From positions 1 to 64,000 of the forward strand of contig CABJBK010000013.1 in the NCBI GenBank assembly GCA_902363825.1: a DNA stretch of 64,000 nt, in the 5' to 3' direction. The notes under the pieces are model-generated. The model had not been told where the DNA came from, made no database searches, and saw nothing but the letters and a program-made list of their open reading frames with translations. Positions 37,744 to 46,264 of this stretch are shown in pieces. This DNA comes from Lachnospiraceae bacterium. GTDB taxonomy: Bacteria > Bacillota > Clostridia > Lachnospirales > Lachnospiraceae. Each line of letters opens with the position of its first letter. Positions within the stretch are counted from its first letter, which is position 1. The translations under genes and the position numbers were made by a program.

Positions 37744-39033
37744 GTGGTATTTTGCATAGCAGAGGCGGTGATGGCGGTTATCTGGCTGGTCATTGCCGTA
37801 AAAAAGAAGCAGACCGGAAGCCGCCGCAGGGCACCGGTGATCCTGCTTGTGATCGCGGCACTGGGAATTGTGATAGCGATCCGTGCCAGAAATGAAACGG
37901 TCTTAGACGCCGGAAACCGCATTGAGAGAAAATCGCCCGGACAGGGAGATCGGACGGAGGCACTTGAGGTGACGCTTCCGGGAAGCGAGGAAGAACCGTA
38001 TCAGGCGGTCATCGCAGAGCGGCAGCTCACCGCAGAAGAGAAGGAGGAGGTGTTTCAAAATGCGAAAGAGGAAGCGGAACAGATTTTTATCGGGGATAAC
38101 GATTCAACGGATGAAATACGGGAAAATGTTGTGCTGCCTGCCACGCTTGCCGACGGGCTGGTGCAGGCAGAGTGGAGCTTTGATAATTACGAAGTGATGC
38201 AGCCGGATGGAACGATCATAGAGGATGCGGTGCCGGAGAGCGGCATTTATGTGCAGGCAAAACTTGAGATGACCTGTCAGGACAGTATTTTGGTTTATAG
38301 TTTCTATTTTAGAGTGCTGCCACAGAAACTGACGCAGACGGAATATATAAAAAAACAACTGGATGCGGCAGTGGCGGAGGCAAATGAAAAGACGGCATCT
38401 CAAAATTACATTGCGCTGCCGGAGCAGGTGGAAGGCTATGCCATCAAGTGGCAGGAAAAGAAAAGCCGGGATGCGGTAAACTTTGCGTTTCTTGGCATTA
38501 TTGCTGCGGCAGCAGTGGTTATGAAGGAGCGGGAAGATCAGAAAAAAGAATATGAGCGCAGAGAAAAGCTGCTGCTTGCCGGTTATCCCGAGATGATAAG
38601 TAAGCTTACGCTGCTGCTCGGTGCGGGAATGTCAGTGTCGTCTGCCTGGGAAAAGATCGCTGGTACATACAAAGCGCAGAGAAAGCAGCATCTGACGAAA
38701 GAAGATCCGGTATATGAGGAGATGCTCCTTACCTGCAATGAAATGCGGGACGGAGTCAGCGAGCGGAACGCGTATCTGCGTTTTGGTGAGCGGTGCGGTC
38801 TGACTCAGTATCGAAAAATGGTTTCTATTATTACGCAGAACATAAGAAAGGGGCAGCAGGAACTGACCAGACTGTTAGAAGAGGAAGCACAGGAGGCATA
38901 TGCCCTCCGCAGGGAACTGGCAAAAAAGGCAGGTGAGGAAGCGGGGACAAAACTTCTGCTTCCGATGATGCTGATGCTTATGCTTGTGATGGCGGTCATA
39001 CTGGTGCCTGCATGCATATCATTTCAACTGTAA
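37744..39033 (+). CDS. tadC: TadC-like platform protein with large extracytoplasmic N-terminal domain
   Basis: About 429 residues. The C-terminal part (about 265-429) is the T2SSF domain (GYPEMISKLTLLLGAGMSVSSAWEKI) with a terminal membrane helix (MMLMLMLVMAVILVPACI). Unusually, an N-terminal region with two membrane helices (about 3-20 and 28-45) and a soluble domain of about 190 residues (50-245) precedes it. The start is GTG 37744 with GAGAGGAGAGGG upstream; the long in-frame extension from 37342 overlaps tadB in another frame and is rejected. Confidence 0.83.
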   Translation: MVFCIAEAVMAVIWLVIAVKKKQTGSRRRAPVILLVIAALGIVIAIRARNETVLDAGNRIERKSPGQGDRTEALEVTLPGSEEEPYQAVIAERQLTAEEKEEVFQNAKEEAEQIFIGDNDSTDEIRENVVLPATLADGLVQAEWSFDNYEVMQPDGTIIEDAVPESGIYVQAKLEMTCQDSILVYSFYFRVLPQKLTQTEYIKKQLDAAVAEANEKTASQNYIALPEQVEGYAIKWQEKKSRDAVNFAFLGIIAAAAVVMKEREDQKKEYERREKLLLAGYPEMISKLTLLLGAGMSVSSAWEKIAGTYKAQRKQHLTKEDPVYEEMLLTCNEMRDGVSERNAYLRFGERCGLTQYRKMVSIITQNIRKGQQELTRLLEEEAQEAYALRRELAKKAGEEAGTKLLLPMMLMLMLVMAVILVPACISFQL

Positions 39034-39054
39034 AAAAGAAGGAGGAATAATTTC

Positions 39055-39222
39055 ATGGAAAAATGGAAGGAATTTATGGCAGAAGAAGACGGAGTTGGCG
39101 TTGTGGAGGTGATCCTGATCCTTGTCGTTTTGATCGGACTGGTTTTGATCTTTAAAGACCAGCTCACCGTACTGGTCAATAATATATTCAAGACCATTAC
39201 GACAGAGTCCCAGAGAGTATGA
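39055..39222 (+). CDS. Flp1-like type IVb pilin
   Basis: 55-residue major pilin candidate. Short N-terminal leader, then EEDGVGVVEVILILVVLIGL, the pattern of Flp1-like pilins: processing before a hydrophobic helix with a glutamate at position 5 or 6 of the mature chain. The prepilin peptidases in the operon would cleave it. AGGAGGAATAATTTC precedes the ATG. The stop overlaps the ATG of the next gene (ATGA). It is easily missed because of its length. Confidence 0.85.
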   Translation: MEKWKEFMAEEDGVGVVEVILILVVLIGLVLIFKDQLTVLVNNIFKTITTESQRV

Positions 39223-40733
39223 GAATAAAGGATCAAAAAAGAGACGGCAGCATGACAATATTTGTTTCACTGGTCATGCTGCTGGTGGCTTCGGTACTTT
39301 TTACCTTATTAGAAGCGGCGCGTTTTCCGGGATTGGATGCAAAGGCGGATATGAATGCGATGCTGTCGGTCGAGTCGGCGTTTGCGGAATATCAGAAAGA
39401 GATCTGGGATCAGTATGATCTTCTGTTTCTGGATCTTGGTTACGGAGAGCAGCTTCTGGATCTTACGAAACTGAAAGAACGCATACTGGCCTTAAATCAG
39501 GAAAATCTGAATCCAAAGACGGAGGGATGGATCAACAAAAGTGCCAATTTTTATCGAATGAATGTGACACAGTGTGTGATCGATGAGTATGAACTTGCAA
39601 CCGATGACGGCGGCATGGCGTTCTTTTCACAGGCAGTGGAGTCAGTAAAAAATGAAGTGCCTTATCAGGCGGCGGAAGCGTTGTATGAAAAGATAACCGG
39701 GATAAATAATGTGGAAGAGAGCGCGGATCATCCGGAAGAGACGATGAATCAGGCACAAAGGACGATCATGGAGGAACGCAACCGCAAGAAAGAAGAAAAC
39801 AGACAAAGGCAGGAGCAGGGAGAGATCGTGCAGCCGTTGGAGGAGGTCGAGAATCCGGTGGAAACGGTGAGTGCGCATAAGACATCCGCGATTCTTGCCC
39901 AGACTGTGGAAAACCCGGATGCACTGTCGGTAAAGGCTTTAAATTTGACGGACACTGTGGAAAACCGGACCAAACAGGAGGGAAACAGTCCTGGGTATTA
40001 CAATGCGGGCTTCTACGAAAAAATTTTGTATCAGAAATATTTACAGGATCATTTTGGATGTTATACCAGGTCAAATGAAAACCGTGTTCTGGATTATGAA
40101 CTGGAATATCTGTTGGTTGGAAAAGCCTCCGATCAGGAAAATCTGGAAAGTGTGGTACATCGGATTCTTGCGATACGCCTTGCGGCAAACCTTTTATACC
40201 TTTTGGGGGATGCGGCAAAGATGGAAGAAGCACTTGCGGCAGCGACCGCGCTGGTGGGATTCACCGGAAATCCGGGGATCATAGAGCTGGCGAAGATGGG
40301 GATCGTTGTAGCATGGGCATATGCGGAGAGCATTCTCGATCTGCGCACGCTGCTTGCGGGAGGAAAGGTAGCGCTCATCAAGTCAGCGGAAAACTGGACA
40401 CTTGGGCTGTCCAATCTTTCCGGGGCGTTTTCGGGAACACAGAAAGTAAAAGAAAGCGAAGACGGTTTCTCTTACGAAGATTATCTGCAGAAAATGCTCT
40501 ATTTTGAAACACAGGAGAAATTGAATTACCGTGCGATGGATCTGATCGAAAAAAATGTCCGGGTCTGGTCCGGGAATCAGAATCTGCGCATGGATTCTAT
40601 GGCACAAAGAATGAAAGTGACTGTCTGCTATGAGGCGAAACCATTGTTTTTGCGGCTTGTCAGGATCGGAGATATCAGTGATGAAACATATCAGTTTACC
40701 TATGAAAAGAAAATATCCTATCTGGATACCTGA
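39219..40733 (+). CDS. DUF5702-type pilus-associated membrane protein
   Basis: 504 residues. An N-terminal membrane helix after a short basic leader (KRDGSMTIFVSLVMLLVASVLFTLLEAAR) resembles TadE/TadG-like pseudopilins; the rest is extracytoplasmic with a Gln/Glu-rich coiled region (about 185-215) and a hydrophobic stretch near 320-385. I recall this type as DUF5702, regularly next to Gram-positive Tad genes. It is likely a minor structural or assembly component. Start overlaps the pilin stop. Confidence 0.78.
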   Translation: MRIKDQKRDGSMTIFVSLVMLLVASVLFTLLEAARFPGLDAKADMNAMLSVESAFAEYQKEIWDQYDLLFLDLGYGEQLLDLTKLKERILALNQENLNPKTEGWINKSANFYRMNVTQCVIDEYELATDDGGMAFFSQAVESVKNEVPYQAAEALYEKITGINNVEESADHPEETMNQAQRTIMEERNRKKEENRQRQEQGEIVQPLEEVENPVETVSAHKTSAILAQTVENPDALSVKALNLTDTVENRTKQEGNSPGYYNAGFYEKILYQKYLQDHFGCYTRSNENRVLDYELEYLLVGKASDQENLESVVHRILAIRLAANLLYLLGDAAKMEEALAAATALVGFTGNPGIIELAKMGIVVAWAYAESILDLRTLLAGGKVALIKSAENWTLGLSNLSGAFSGTQKVKESEDGFSYEDYLQKMLYFETQEKLNYRAMDLIEKNVRVWSGNQNLRMDSMAQRMKVTVCYEAKPLFLRLVRIGDISDETYQFTYEKKISYLDT

Positions 40734-41565
40734 GAAAGGAGGTGCGAAGCGGTGTCTCTTTACCTCTTTTCGAAAAAAGAAAAAAAGCTCTCTCTTTGCC
40801 AAAGGGGCACCGTTTTGTGCCTCCGGGAAAGCGTCATTTACGATAGAGGCAGCAGTGATATTTCCGCTTTTTGCCGGACTTCTTGTCACGATCCTGTTCT
40901 TTTTCCGGGTGCTCATGGTGCAGCAGACGGTGGAAGAAGCATTGCAGTACACCGGAAGAAAGATGGCGGTGCTTGCCTGGGAGAGTGAGGAAAAGGGAAC
41001 GCTTTTAAGTCTGGCGGAGGCGGAAGCGATCTTTCATGGAGCGAAAAAAGACGCGGGCGACGCATCGGGATACCAGGGTTGTGGAACGGTCAGTCTGGAC
41101 GCGGTGAGGTCATCCTTTACCGGAAATTATATTAAACTTTACACCACCTACGAGATCCCGCTTCCGATCGGCTTTTTCGGAAAGCAGGAAATCAGAATTG
41201 TCCAGTCGGTAAAAACAAGGAAATGGACGGGGTACAGCAAAGATGATGCGGGAATGGAACAGGATCGTTTTGTTTATGTGACACCGCATGGACATGCGTA
41301 TCACGCCACCATGGACTGCGCTTATCTGGATCTGAGTATACAGAGTGTGAGCTATTCCATGGTAGGGAGTTTGAGAAATGCGGATGGAGCGCGTTATACG
41401 AGGTGTGCTTCCTGTGGGATGGAAGGAGGCACCGTTTACATTACAAATTATGGAAACCGTTATCATTCAAGCCTGACCTGCGGTGGGCTAAAGAGAATGG
41501 TTTATCTGATAAGGCTTTCGGAAGCACAGGGCTATCATGCGTGTCAGAAATGTGCAGGAAGCTGA
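40681..41565 (+). CDS. TadE-like pseudopilin with duplicated His/Cys motif; start or frame uncertain
   Basis: The conserved part begins at about 40830: GKASFTIEAAVIFPLFAG is a TadE-type class III signal and membrane helix, followed by about 230 extracytoplasmic residues. The C-terminus holds two similar units, each YH-x4-C ... C-x2-C (AYHATMDCAYL/CASC and RYHSSLTCGGL/CQKC), like zinc ribbons. In this frame the best start is ATG 40681 (GGAGAT 7 nt upstream), which makes a 50-residue leader reading through a perfect ribosome binding site. That site (AAAGGAGGTG, 40735-40744) instead points to GTG 40752 in another frame, which would join this frame after loss of one A in an A7 run. Confidence 0.72.
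   Translation: MKHISLPMKRKYPIWIPEKGGAKRCLFTSFRKKKKSSLFAKGAPFCASGKASFTIEAAVIFPLFAGLLVTILFFFRVLMVQQTVEEALQYTGRKMAVLAWESEEKGTLLSLAEAEAIFHGAKKDAGDASGYQGCGTVSLDAVRSSFTGNYIKLYTTYEIPLPIGFFGKQEIRIVQSVKTRKWTGYSKDDAGMEQDRFVYVTPHGHAYHATMDCAYLDLSIQSVSYSMVGSLRNADGARYTRCASCGMEGGTVYITNYGNRYHSSLTCGGLKRMVYLIRLSEAQGYHACQKCAGS
40735..40786 (+). other. Strong ribosome binding site, GTG and A7 run: possible frameshift site
   Basis: AAAGGAGGTG (40735-40744) lies 7 nt before GTG 40752. Translation from this GTG gives MSLYLFSKKEK and then runs off frame at A6 (40773-40778) and A7 (40780-40786). Removing one A joins it to SSLFAKGAPFCASGKASF, the TadE-like protein. Either the run has slipped in the cell or in sequencing, or a programmed shift occurs here. 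Confidence 0.55.
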
Positions 41566-41578
41566 AAGGAGAGAGGAT

Positions 41579-41998
41579 ATGATTGAAACATGTATGACAT
41601 TAGGGCTGCTTGGGGTGTGCTCGATTGAGGATGTCAGACGAAAAAAAGTGGGAGTATACAAGCTGTGTGTGACCGGAATAGCGGGAATACTGGTGCATTT
41701 ACTCCGTGGTACGATCGGAATTTACAGTATTCTTGGGGGCGCAGCGGTCGGAATGGCGCTTCTCGTTCTGGGAAGGATCTTTCAGGGAAGCATAGGATAT
41801 GGGGACGGGCTGGTTTTGATCGATACCGGCATCCTGCTTGGGGCACCCGATAATCTGGAGCTTTTCTTTACGGCGCTTTTTTTCGCCGGGATTTTTGCGC
41901 TGGTTAGCTGTGTGTTTTTTCATAAAAAAAGAAAGGATACGTTTCCTTTTGTACCGTTTTTGCTGATCGCATATGTGGGGATGTTGTTATGGGGATGA
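41579..41998 (+). CDS. Second A24 prepilin peptidase
   Basis: 139 residues, about five membrane helices. Catalytic aspartates Asp18 (SIEDVRRKKV) and Asp76 in GYGD (GSIGYGDGLVL) sit at the same positions as in the first prepilin peptidase of this operon. GAAAGGAGAGAGG precedes ATG 41579. Two peptidases in one locus may divide work between Flp1-like pilin and TadE-like substrates. Ends overlapping the next gene by 10 bp. Confidence 0.85.
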   Translation: MIETCMTLGLLGVCSIEDVRRKKVGVYKLCVTGIAGILVHLLRGTIGIYSILGGAAVGMALLVLGRIFQGSIGYGDGLVLIDTGILLGAPDNLELFFTALFFAGIFALVSCVFFHKKRKDTFPFVPFLLIAYVGMLLWG

Positions 41999-42204
41999 AA
42001 AAAAGTATGAGAGCAAGTTATACCATAGAAGCTGCGCTTATTTTGCCGGCTGCACTGTTTTTGATCCTCATTTCCATACGGACCGGGATCTCCATGTATA
42101 CCGAAGTAAAGGAGGCGGCATGCCATTACGAACAGGTACAGCAGTTTGATGCGGCGAGTGAGATAAAACAGATCAAACGATGGAAAAAGTTGTTGGAGGA
42201 ATAA
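41989..42204 (+). CDS. Small TadE-like pseudopilin
   Basis: 71 residues: basic leader, SYTIEAALILPAALFLILIS (class III signal plus membrane helix, with the Glu after the cleavage point) and a short charged tail. Minor pilin candidate. Overlaps both the second peptidase gene and, by its end, the region just before the FHA gene, so it is tightly coupled. Confidence 0.8.
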   Translation: MGMKKSMRASYTIEAALILPAALFLILISIRTGISMYTEVKEAACHYEQVQQFDAASEIKQIKRWKKLLEE

Positions 42205-42206
42205 AA

Positions 42207-43286
42207 ATGGAAGTATATTTTAAGCGAAATCTGCTGCAAAGTTATATGGTGATCGAGGATTCCTTTTATGGTGGTTATGATATGACGATGCTGAACAGAA
42301 ACCGGCTGCCTGGATTTTTTACCGTAAAGATGGTGGAAGCGGATGGAACATGGCAGTATTGGTATGAGATCACCGGATTGCAGATGTTAGATGAGTACAT
42401 GAAACAGAAACCAGTGGATTATGCGCTGCTTAAAAAAATCGTGTTACAGATAGACGCCTGCCTGGGACTTGCGGCAGAATATCTTCTTTTACAGGAAAAT
42501 ATCAGCATGCAGGCAGAGCGGATCGGGGTCCGCCCGGAAACAGGACAGCTGTATTTTTGTTATCACAGGGGAGAAAATGTGGAACCGGAAAGACAGTTTC
42601 AAAATCTGATCGAACAGATCCTGCCCAACGTGGATCACAAGGACAGACAGGCGGTAGAAGCAATCTATGCAATTTACGAGATCGTGCTCGCGGATCATTT
42701 TGATTTTTCAGATGTAAAAAAAGTATTTGCAGAGATACCGGAGCTGACAGAGGATACGGTCTCGATGGTTGCAGAGGACATAGAATACCGGCAGGAAGAG
42801 CCGGAAGAAAAAACGGAGGAAAATAAAGCGCAAAAGGAGTGGGAAAAGCTGCGGGGAGCGCTTGCAAAATTAAAAGAGCCGTTTTACAGAAATAAGAAAG
42901 AAAATCAGCCGATCCAGGTATCCTTTGAACCGGATGACGAGGAGGTGGAGGAGGCAATGCACCCGACGGTACTGCTTTCCGATATTTCCGGCGTGATCGG
43001 AAAGTTAAATTACAATGGAAGAAACGGAGAAGCTGATTTCCTTATCCAGTCGGAGGATTTTAGGATTGGAACCAGGGAGGATGAAGTGGATGCCTGCCTG
43101 AAATCGGCGGCGGTGAGCCGCATTCACGCGCGTATTGTCCGGGAAGGAGAGGAATATCTGATCGAGGATTTAAACAGCAAAAACGGGACATGGGTAAACG
43201 GCGAACTGTTAAATTATAAAGAGCGCCGTAAATTAAAGAAAAATGACAGAATCCGATTCGCGGATGAAGAATATATTTTCAGTTGA
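42207..43286 (+). CDS. FHA-domain protein with DUF6382-type N-terminus
   Basis: About 359 residues. N-terminal domain of about 180 residues (DUF6382-type, from memory), an acidic/Gln linker, a proline-poor basic stretch, then a C-terminal FHA domain (about 275-355): RIGTREDEVDACL, AVSRIHARI and LNSKNGTWVNGELL contain the phosphothreonine-binding Arg, Ser, His and Asn residues. It suggests control of the Tad machine by Ser/Thr phosphorylation; no kinase is encoded here. TTGGAGGAATAAAA precedes ATG 42207. Confidence 0.88.
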   Translation: MEVYFKRNLLQSYMVIEDSFYGGYDMTMLNRNRLPGFFTVKMVEADGTWQYWYEITGLQMLDEYMKQKPVDYALLKKIVLQIDACLGLAAEYLLLQENISMQAERIGVRPETGQLYFCYHRGENVEPERQFQNLIEQILPNVDHKDRQAVEAIYAIYEIVLADHFDFSDVKKVFAEIPELTEDTVSMVAEDIEYRQEEPEEKTEENKAQKEWEKLRGALAKLKEPFYRNKKENQPIQVSFEPDDEEVEEAMHPTVLLSDISGVIGKLNYNGRNGEADFLIQSEDFRIGTREDEVDACLKSAAVSRIHARIVREGEEYLIEDLNSKNGTWVNGELLNYKERRKLKKNDRIRFADEEYIFS

Positions 43287-43311
43287 CATGAAAAAATAGA
43301 AGTGCTATTGT
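43283..43311 (+). promoter_or_regulatory. Sigma-A promoter of the rhomboid gene
   Basis: TTGACA (43283-43288), 17 bp, TATTGT (43306-43311), overlapping the stop codon of the FHA gene. It also shows that an upstream GTG at 43302 cannot be the rhomboid start. Confidence 0.7.
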
Positions 43312-43343
43312 TTCTGGTATTAAAAAGGAGAAGAGGTGCTTTT

Positions 43344-44414
43344 TTGATAGCAGAGATCGATCAGATGTTAAAGGCGGAAGGCTACCGCTTTTTGAAGGTG
43401 CAGCCGGAAGAAGCGGGTGTTTATTACAGATATGAGAATGGGACAGTAGAGGTTATTCTGGGACTTTTGGATCACAGCGCGTTTCAGATGAATGCGGCAG
43501 TCTGCGCGAGCATGAAAGAGCATATCAGAGAGCTGTTCTTCTTATCACATGGCAGAGTGCCGGGGATCACGGAGGAGATGCCGGTTTATCAGGTGGATAT
43601 CCTTTGTCTTGCGATCACGGATCAGGTGGAAAAATACCGTGTGCTCTGTAATGAGATGCGTGGTATCTGGCTGGTGGAGGCGGGTACAAAACGGCTCATC
43701 ATTTATGAAAATCAGCCCGGAGACTTTTACGGACTGCAAAAGCGGCTGTTAAATCTTCTGGATCAGTGCGGGGAGCAGACCTCTGCGCGTGCCCAAAAAC
43801 AAGAAAAACACGCGTTACAGATCGACTGGCGCGGGATGACCTGGGTAAACACCGGGCTTGTGGCGGTAAATATCCTTGTGTGGATCGTTATGGAACTGTT
43901 CGGAAATACAGAGGATTCCCAGTATCTGTTGGAGCATGGGGCGATGTATCCGCTTTTGGTCGTCTCGCTTCATGAGTGGTACCGGCTGTTTACCTGTATG
44001 TTTGTACACATAGGATTTCCGCATCTGGTCAATAACATGATCGTACTGTTTTTCACCGGCGACCGGCTGGAACGCGAGATCGGAAAAGTGAAATATCTGT
44101 TGATCTATCTGCTTTCCGGGCTTGGCGGGAGTCTGCTCTCTATGGTCTATATGCTAAAAACAGGCGATATGGCAGTTTCCGCAGGCGCGTCCGGTGCTAT
44201 TTTCGGCGTGATCGGCGCATTGCTGTATCTGGTGATCCGAAACAAAGGGCGGATCGGGACACTGACGACAAGAGGACTGGTCTTAATGATCGCGCTCTGT
44301 CTGTATTACGGATTTACGGCAACAGGGGTGGATAACTGGTGTCACATTGGAGGCCTGGTGATGGGATTTTTGCTTGCGGTACTGCTTTATCGCGGAAATC
44401 CGAGAAAAGATTGA
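43344..44414 (+). CDS. Rhomboid family intramembrane serine protease
   Basis: About 356 residues. A cytoplasmic N-terminal domain of about 150 residues precedes six or seven membrane helices. Catalytic serine is in GASGAIFG, the histidine in NWCHIGGLVMGF, and the family pattern HIGFPHLVNNMIVLF is present. It cleaves membrane helices; substrate unknown. Start is TTG 43344 with AAGAGGTG 5 nt upstream. It has its own promoter after the Tad operon but may be co-expressed with it. Confidence 0.92.
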   Translation: MIAEIDQMLKAEGYRFLKVQPEEAGVYYRYENGTVEVILGLLDHSAFQMNAAVCASMKEHIRELFFLSHGRVPGITEEMPVYQVDILCLAITDQVEKYRVLCNEMRGIWLVEAGTKRLIIYENQPGDFYGLQKRLLNLLDQCGEQTSARAQKQEKHALQIDWRGMTWVNTGLVAVNILVWIVMELFGNTEDSQYLLEHGAMYPLLVVSLHEWYRLFTCMFVHIGFPHLVNNMIVLFFTGDRLEREIGKVKYLLIYLLSGLGGSLLSMVYMLKTGDMAVSAGASGAIFGVIGALLYLVIRNKGRIGTLTTRGLVLMIALCLYYGFTATGVDNWCHIGGLVMGFLLAVLLYRGNPRKD

Positions 44415-44439
44415 TTTTAGCGGTAAAAATTTATATACT
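44411..44439 (+). promoter_or_regulatory. Sigma-A promoter of the flavoprotein-SCP2 gene
   Basis: TTGATT (44411-44416), 17 bp, TATACT (44434-44439), overlapping the rhomboid stop codon. Confidence 0.6.
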
Positions 44440-44480
44440 GGGTATAGATATTTTTTAATAAGCAGGAAAGAGGATAAGGA

Positions 44481-45488
44481 ATGAAAGTCAATATTTACTA
44501 TGGCGGACGCGGACTGCTGGATGATCCGACACTTTATGTAATAAATAAGATGCAGGAGGTACTGCAGGAACTTCGTGTGAACGTGGAGCGTTATGATATC
44601 CATGAATACAAGAACAGCATTTCCACCCTGCCGCAGACACTAAAGGAAGCGGATGGCATTATTCTTGCAACAACAGTGGAATGGCTCGGAATCGGTGGCT
44701 ATATGCAGCAGTTTCTGGATGCCTGCTGGCTATACGGGGACAAGGAGAAGTTACAGAATATGTACATGCAGCCGGTAGTTATGTCAACCACATACGGAGA
44801 GCGGGAAGCAGAGATCACACTTTCAAACGCGTGGGATATTCTGGGTGGGCTTCCGTGCAACGGGATCTGCGCGTATGTCGAGGATCTGGTTTCATTTGAA
44901 ATGAATGAGGAGTATTCTTCGATCATTGAAAAGAAGGCGGAAAATCTGTATCGAACCATCTCTCAGAAGGTGAAAGGACTGCCGACCAGCAATCAGGCGG
45001 TGACCCGTTCCGTGCTCCGTACACAGCAGATGGAGCTGACCCCGCAGGAGACCGAGCAGTTATCCAAATATGTGGCGGATGATACTTATGTGAAAAAGCA
45101 AAAAGAAGATATCGAGGAACTTGCGTCGATGTTTAAGGATATGCTTGGACAGACGAAAGAGGAAAATTCCGGAGATTATATTGTAAAACTGGAATCCCAT
45201 TATGTGAAAAAAGAGGATCTTGACGCGGTATACCGCTTTGATATAGAAGGAAAAAGCCAGGCGCTCATCGCAAAGATCCAGGCAGGAGAACTGACCTGCG
45301 AATATAAGGCGAAAGAAGAAGCGGATTTTGAGGAAGCGGATGTTTCGGCAAAGCTTTCTTCCGAAGTTATGGAAAATATCCTTGCCGGTCGTTCTACGTT
45401 CCAGGGCGCGTTTATGACAGGAGACATGACGGCAAAAGGAAACTTTAAGACACTTCGTACGCTGGATGAGATTTTTATCTTTGAGTAA
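44481..45488 (+). CDS. Flavodoxin-fold protein fused to an SCP2 sterol-carrier domain
   Basis: 335 residues. Residues about 1-165 look like an NADPH-dependent FMN reductase/flavodoxin fold (KVNIYYGGRG, ADGIILATTVEWLGIGGYMQQFLDA, VVMSTTYGE). Residues about 235-335 are an SCP2-like lipid-binding domain (KSQALIAKIQAGELTCEYK, GRSTFQGAFMTGDMTAKGNF). The fusion suggests a flavoprotein handling a hydrophobic ligand; the substrate is unknown. AAAGAGGATAAGGA lies before the ATG. Convergent with the kinase gene two bases downstream. Confidence 0.8.
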   Translation: MKVNIYYGGRGLLDDPTLYVINKMQEVLQELRVNVERYDIHEYKNSISTLPQTLKEADGIILATTVEWLGIGGYMQQFLDACWLYGDKEKLQNMYMQPVVMSTTYGEREAEITLSNAWDILGGLPCNGICAYVEDLVSFEMNEEYSSIIEKKAENLYRTISQKVKGLPTSNQAVTRSVLRTQQMELTPQETEQLSKYVADDTYVKKQKEDIEELASMFKDMLGQTKEENSGDYIVKLESHYVKKEDLDAVYRFDIEGKSQALIAKIQAGELTCEYKAKEEADFEEADVSAKLSSEVMENILAGRSTFQGAFMTGDMTAKGNFKTLRTLDEIFIFE

Positions 45489-45490
45489 GA

Positions 45491-46144
45491 TCAGGATTCG
45501 GGATTGACCGGGAGCAGGATCGAAAAGGTGCATCCGTCACCGGGACGGGATTCAAAGAGCAATCTGCCCGAGTGATCTTCGATGATCTGACGGGCGATAG
45601 GAAGACCGAGTCCGGTGCCATATTCTTTGGAAGTGGTAAAAATCTCAAACAGATTGTCTTTCGTGGTGTCCGGGATGCCGCCGCCGAAATCGGTGAGCTC
45701 GATGTCGATAAAGTCATCTTTACGAAAGACATTTAAAATGACAGTTCCGGTTTCGCCCATCGCTTCATAGGAATTCTTTAAGAGATTGATCAGAGCCTGT
45801 TTTAAGCGCAGGGAATCGATGAAAATGGGAGGAAGATTTTCTTCGAGAGTTGTTTTACAGACAAAATTCTGGGAAAAAGAAAGATTATGGATCGCGTCTG
45901 AGATTTCCCGGATGAAATCAGCGGGAGCGACCAGTGAGAGGTTTAACGGATAGCCGGTGCGGCTCAAAGAAAGCTCGGCGATCAGGTTTTTCAGGTAAGT
46001 TACCTCCTGCATGGTATCTTTCCACAGGGGATAAGCTGCAACATCGGGATGCTTTTTCTCGATCAGTTGGAGTGAACTGTTGATCAGTGTGACGGAGTTT
46101 TTGGTTTCGTGAAAAATTTTCATATAGTCAAGTGTTGTCAGCAT
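45491..46144 (-). CDS. Small soluble histidine kinase without sensor domain
   Basis: 217 residues from ATG 46144, which has GGGAGGT before it; the 33-residue upstream extension lacks a ribosome binding site. The dimerisation helix contains FHETKNSVTLINSS (phospho-acceptor His12), and the HATPase_c domain has N box INLLKNSYEAM, G1 DFGGGIPD and G2 GTGLGLPIAR. No membrane helix or PAS domain is present and no response regulator is adjacent, so it is an orphan that must receive its signal from a partner protein. Confidence 0.87.
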   Translation of the reverse strand: MLTTLDYMKIFHETKNSVTLINSSLQLIEKKHPDVAAYPLWKDTMQEVTYLKNLIAELSLSRTGYPLNLSLVAPADFIREISDAIHNLSFSQNFVCKTTLEENLPPIFIDSLRLKQALINLLKNSYEAMGETGTVILNVFRKDDFIDIELTDFGGGIPDTTKDNLFEIFTTSKEYGTGLGLPIARQIIEDHSGRLLFESRPGDGCTFSILLPVNPES

Positions 46145-46264
46145 GAAAAAGACCTCCCGGGAGTGTTTTAAAATTTGAAATATGCTAAGTGTAGCACTAC
46201 TTTCATGCAAATTCAATGAAAAGTAACCGCAAAAAATCGACAAAAAATAAGGAGATGTAGAGAA

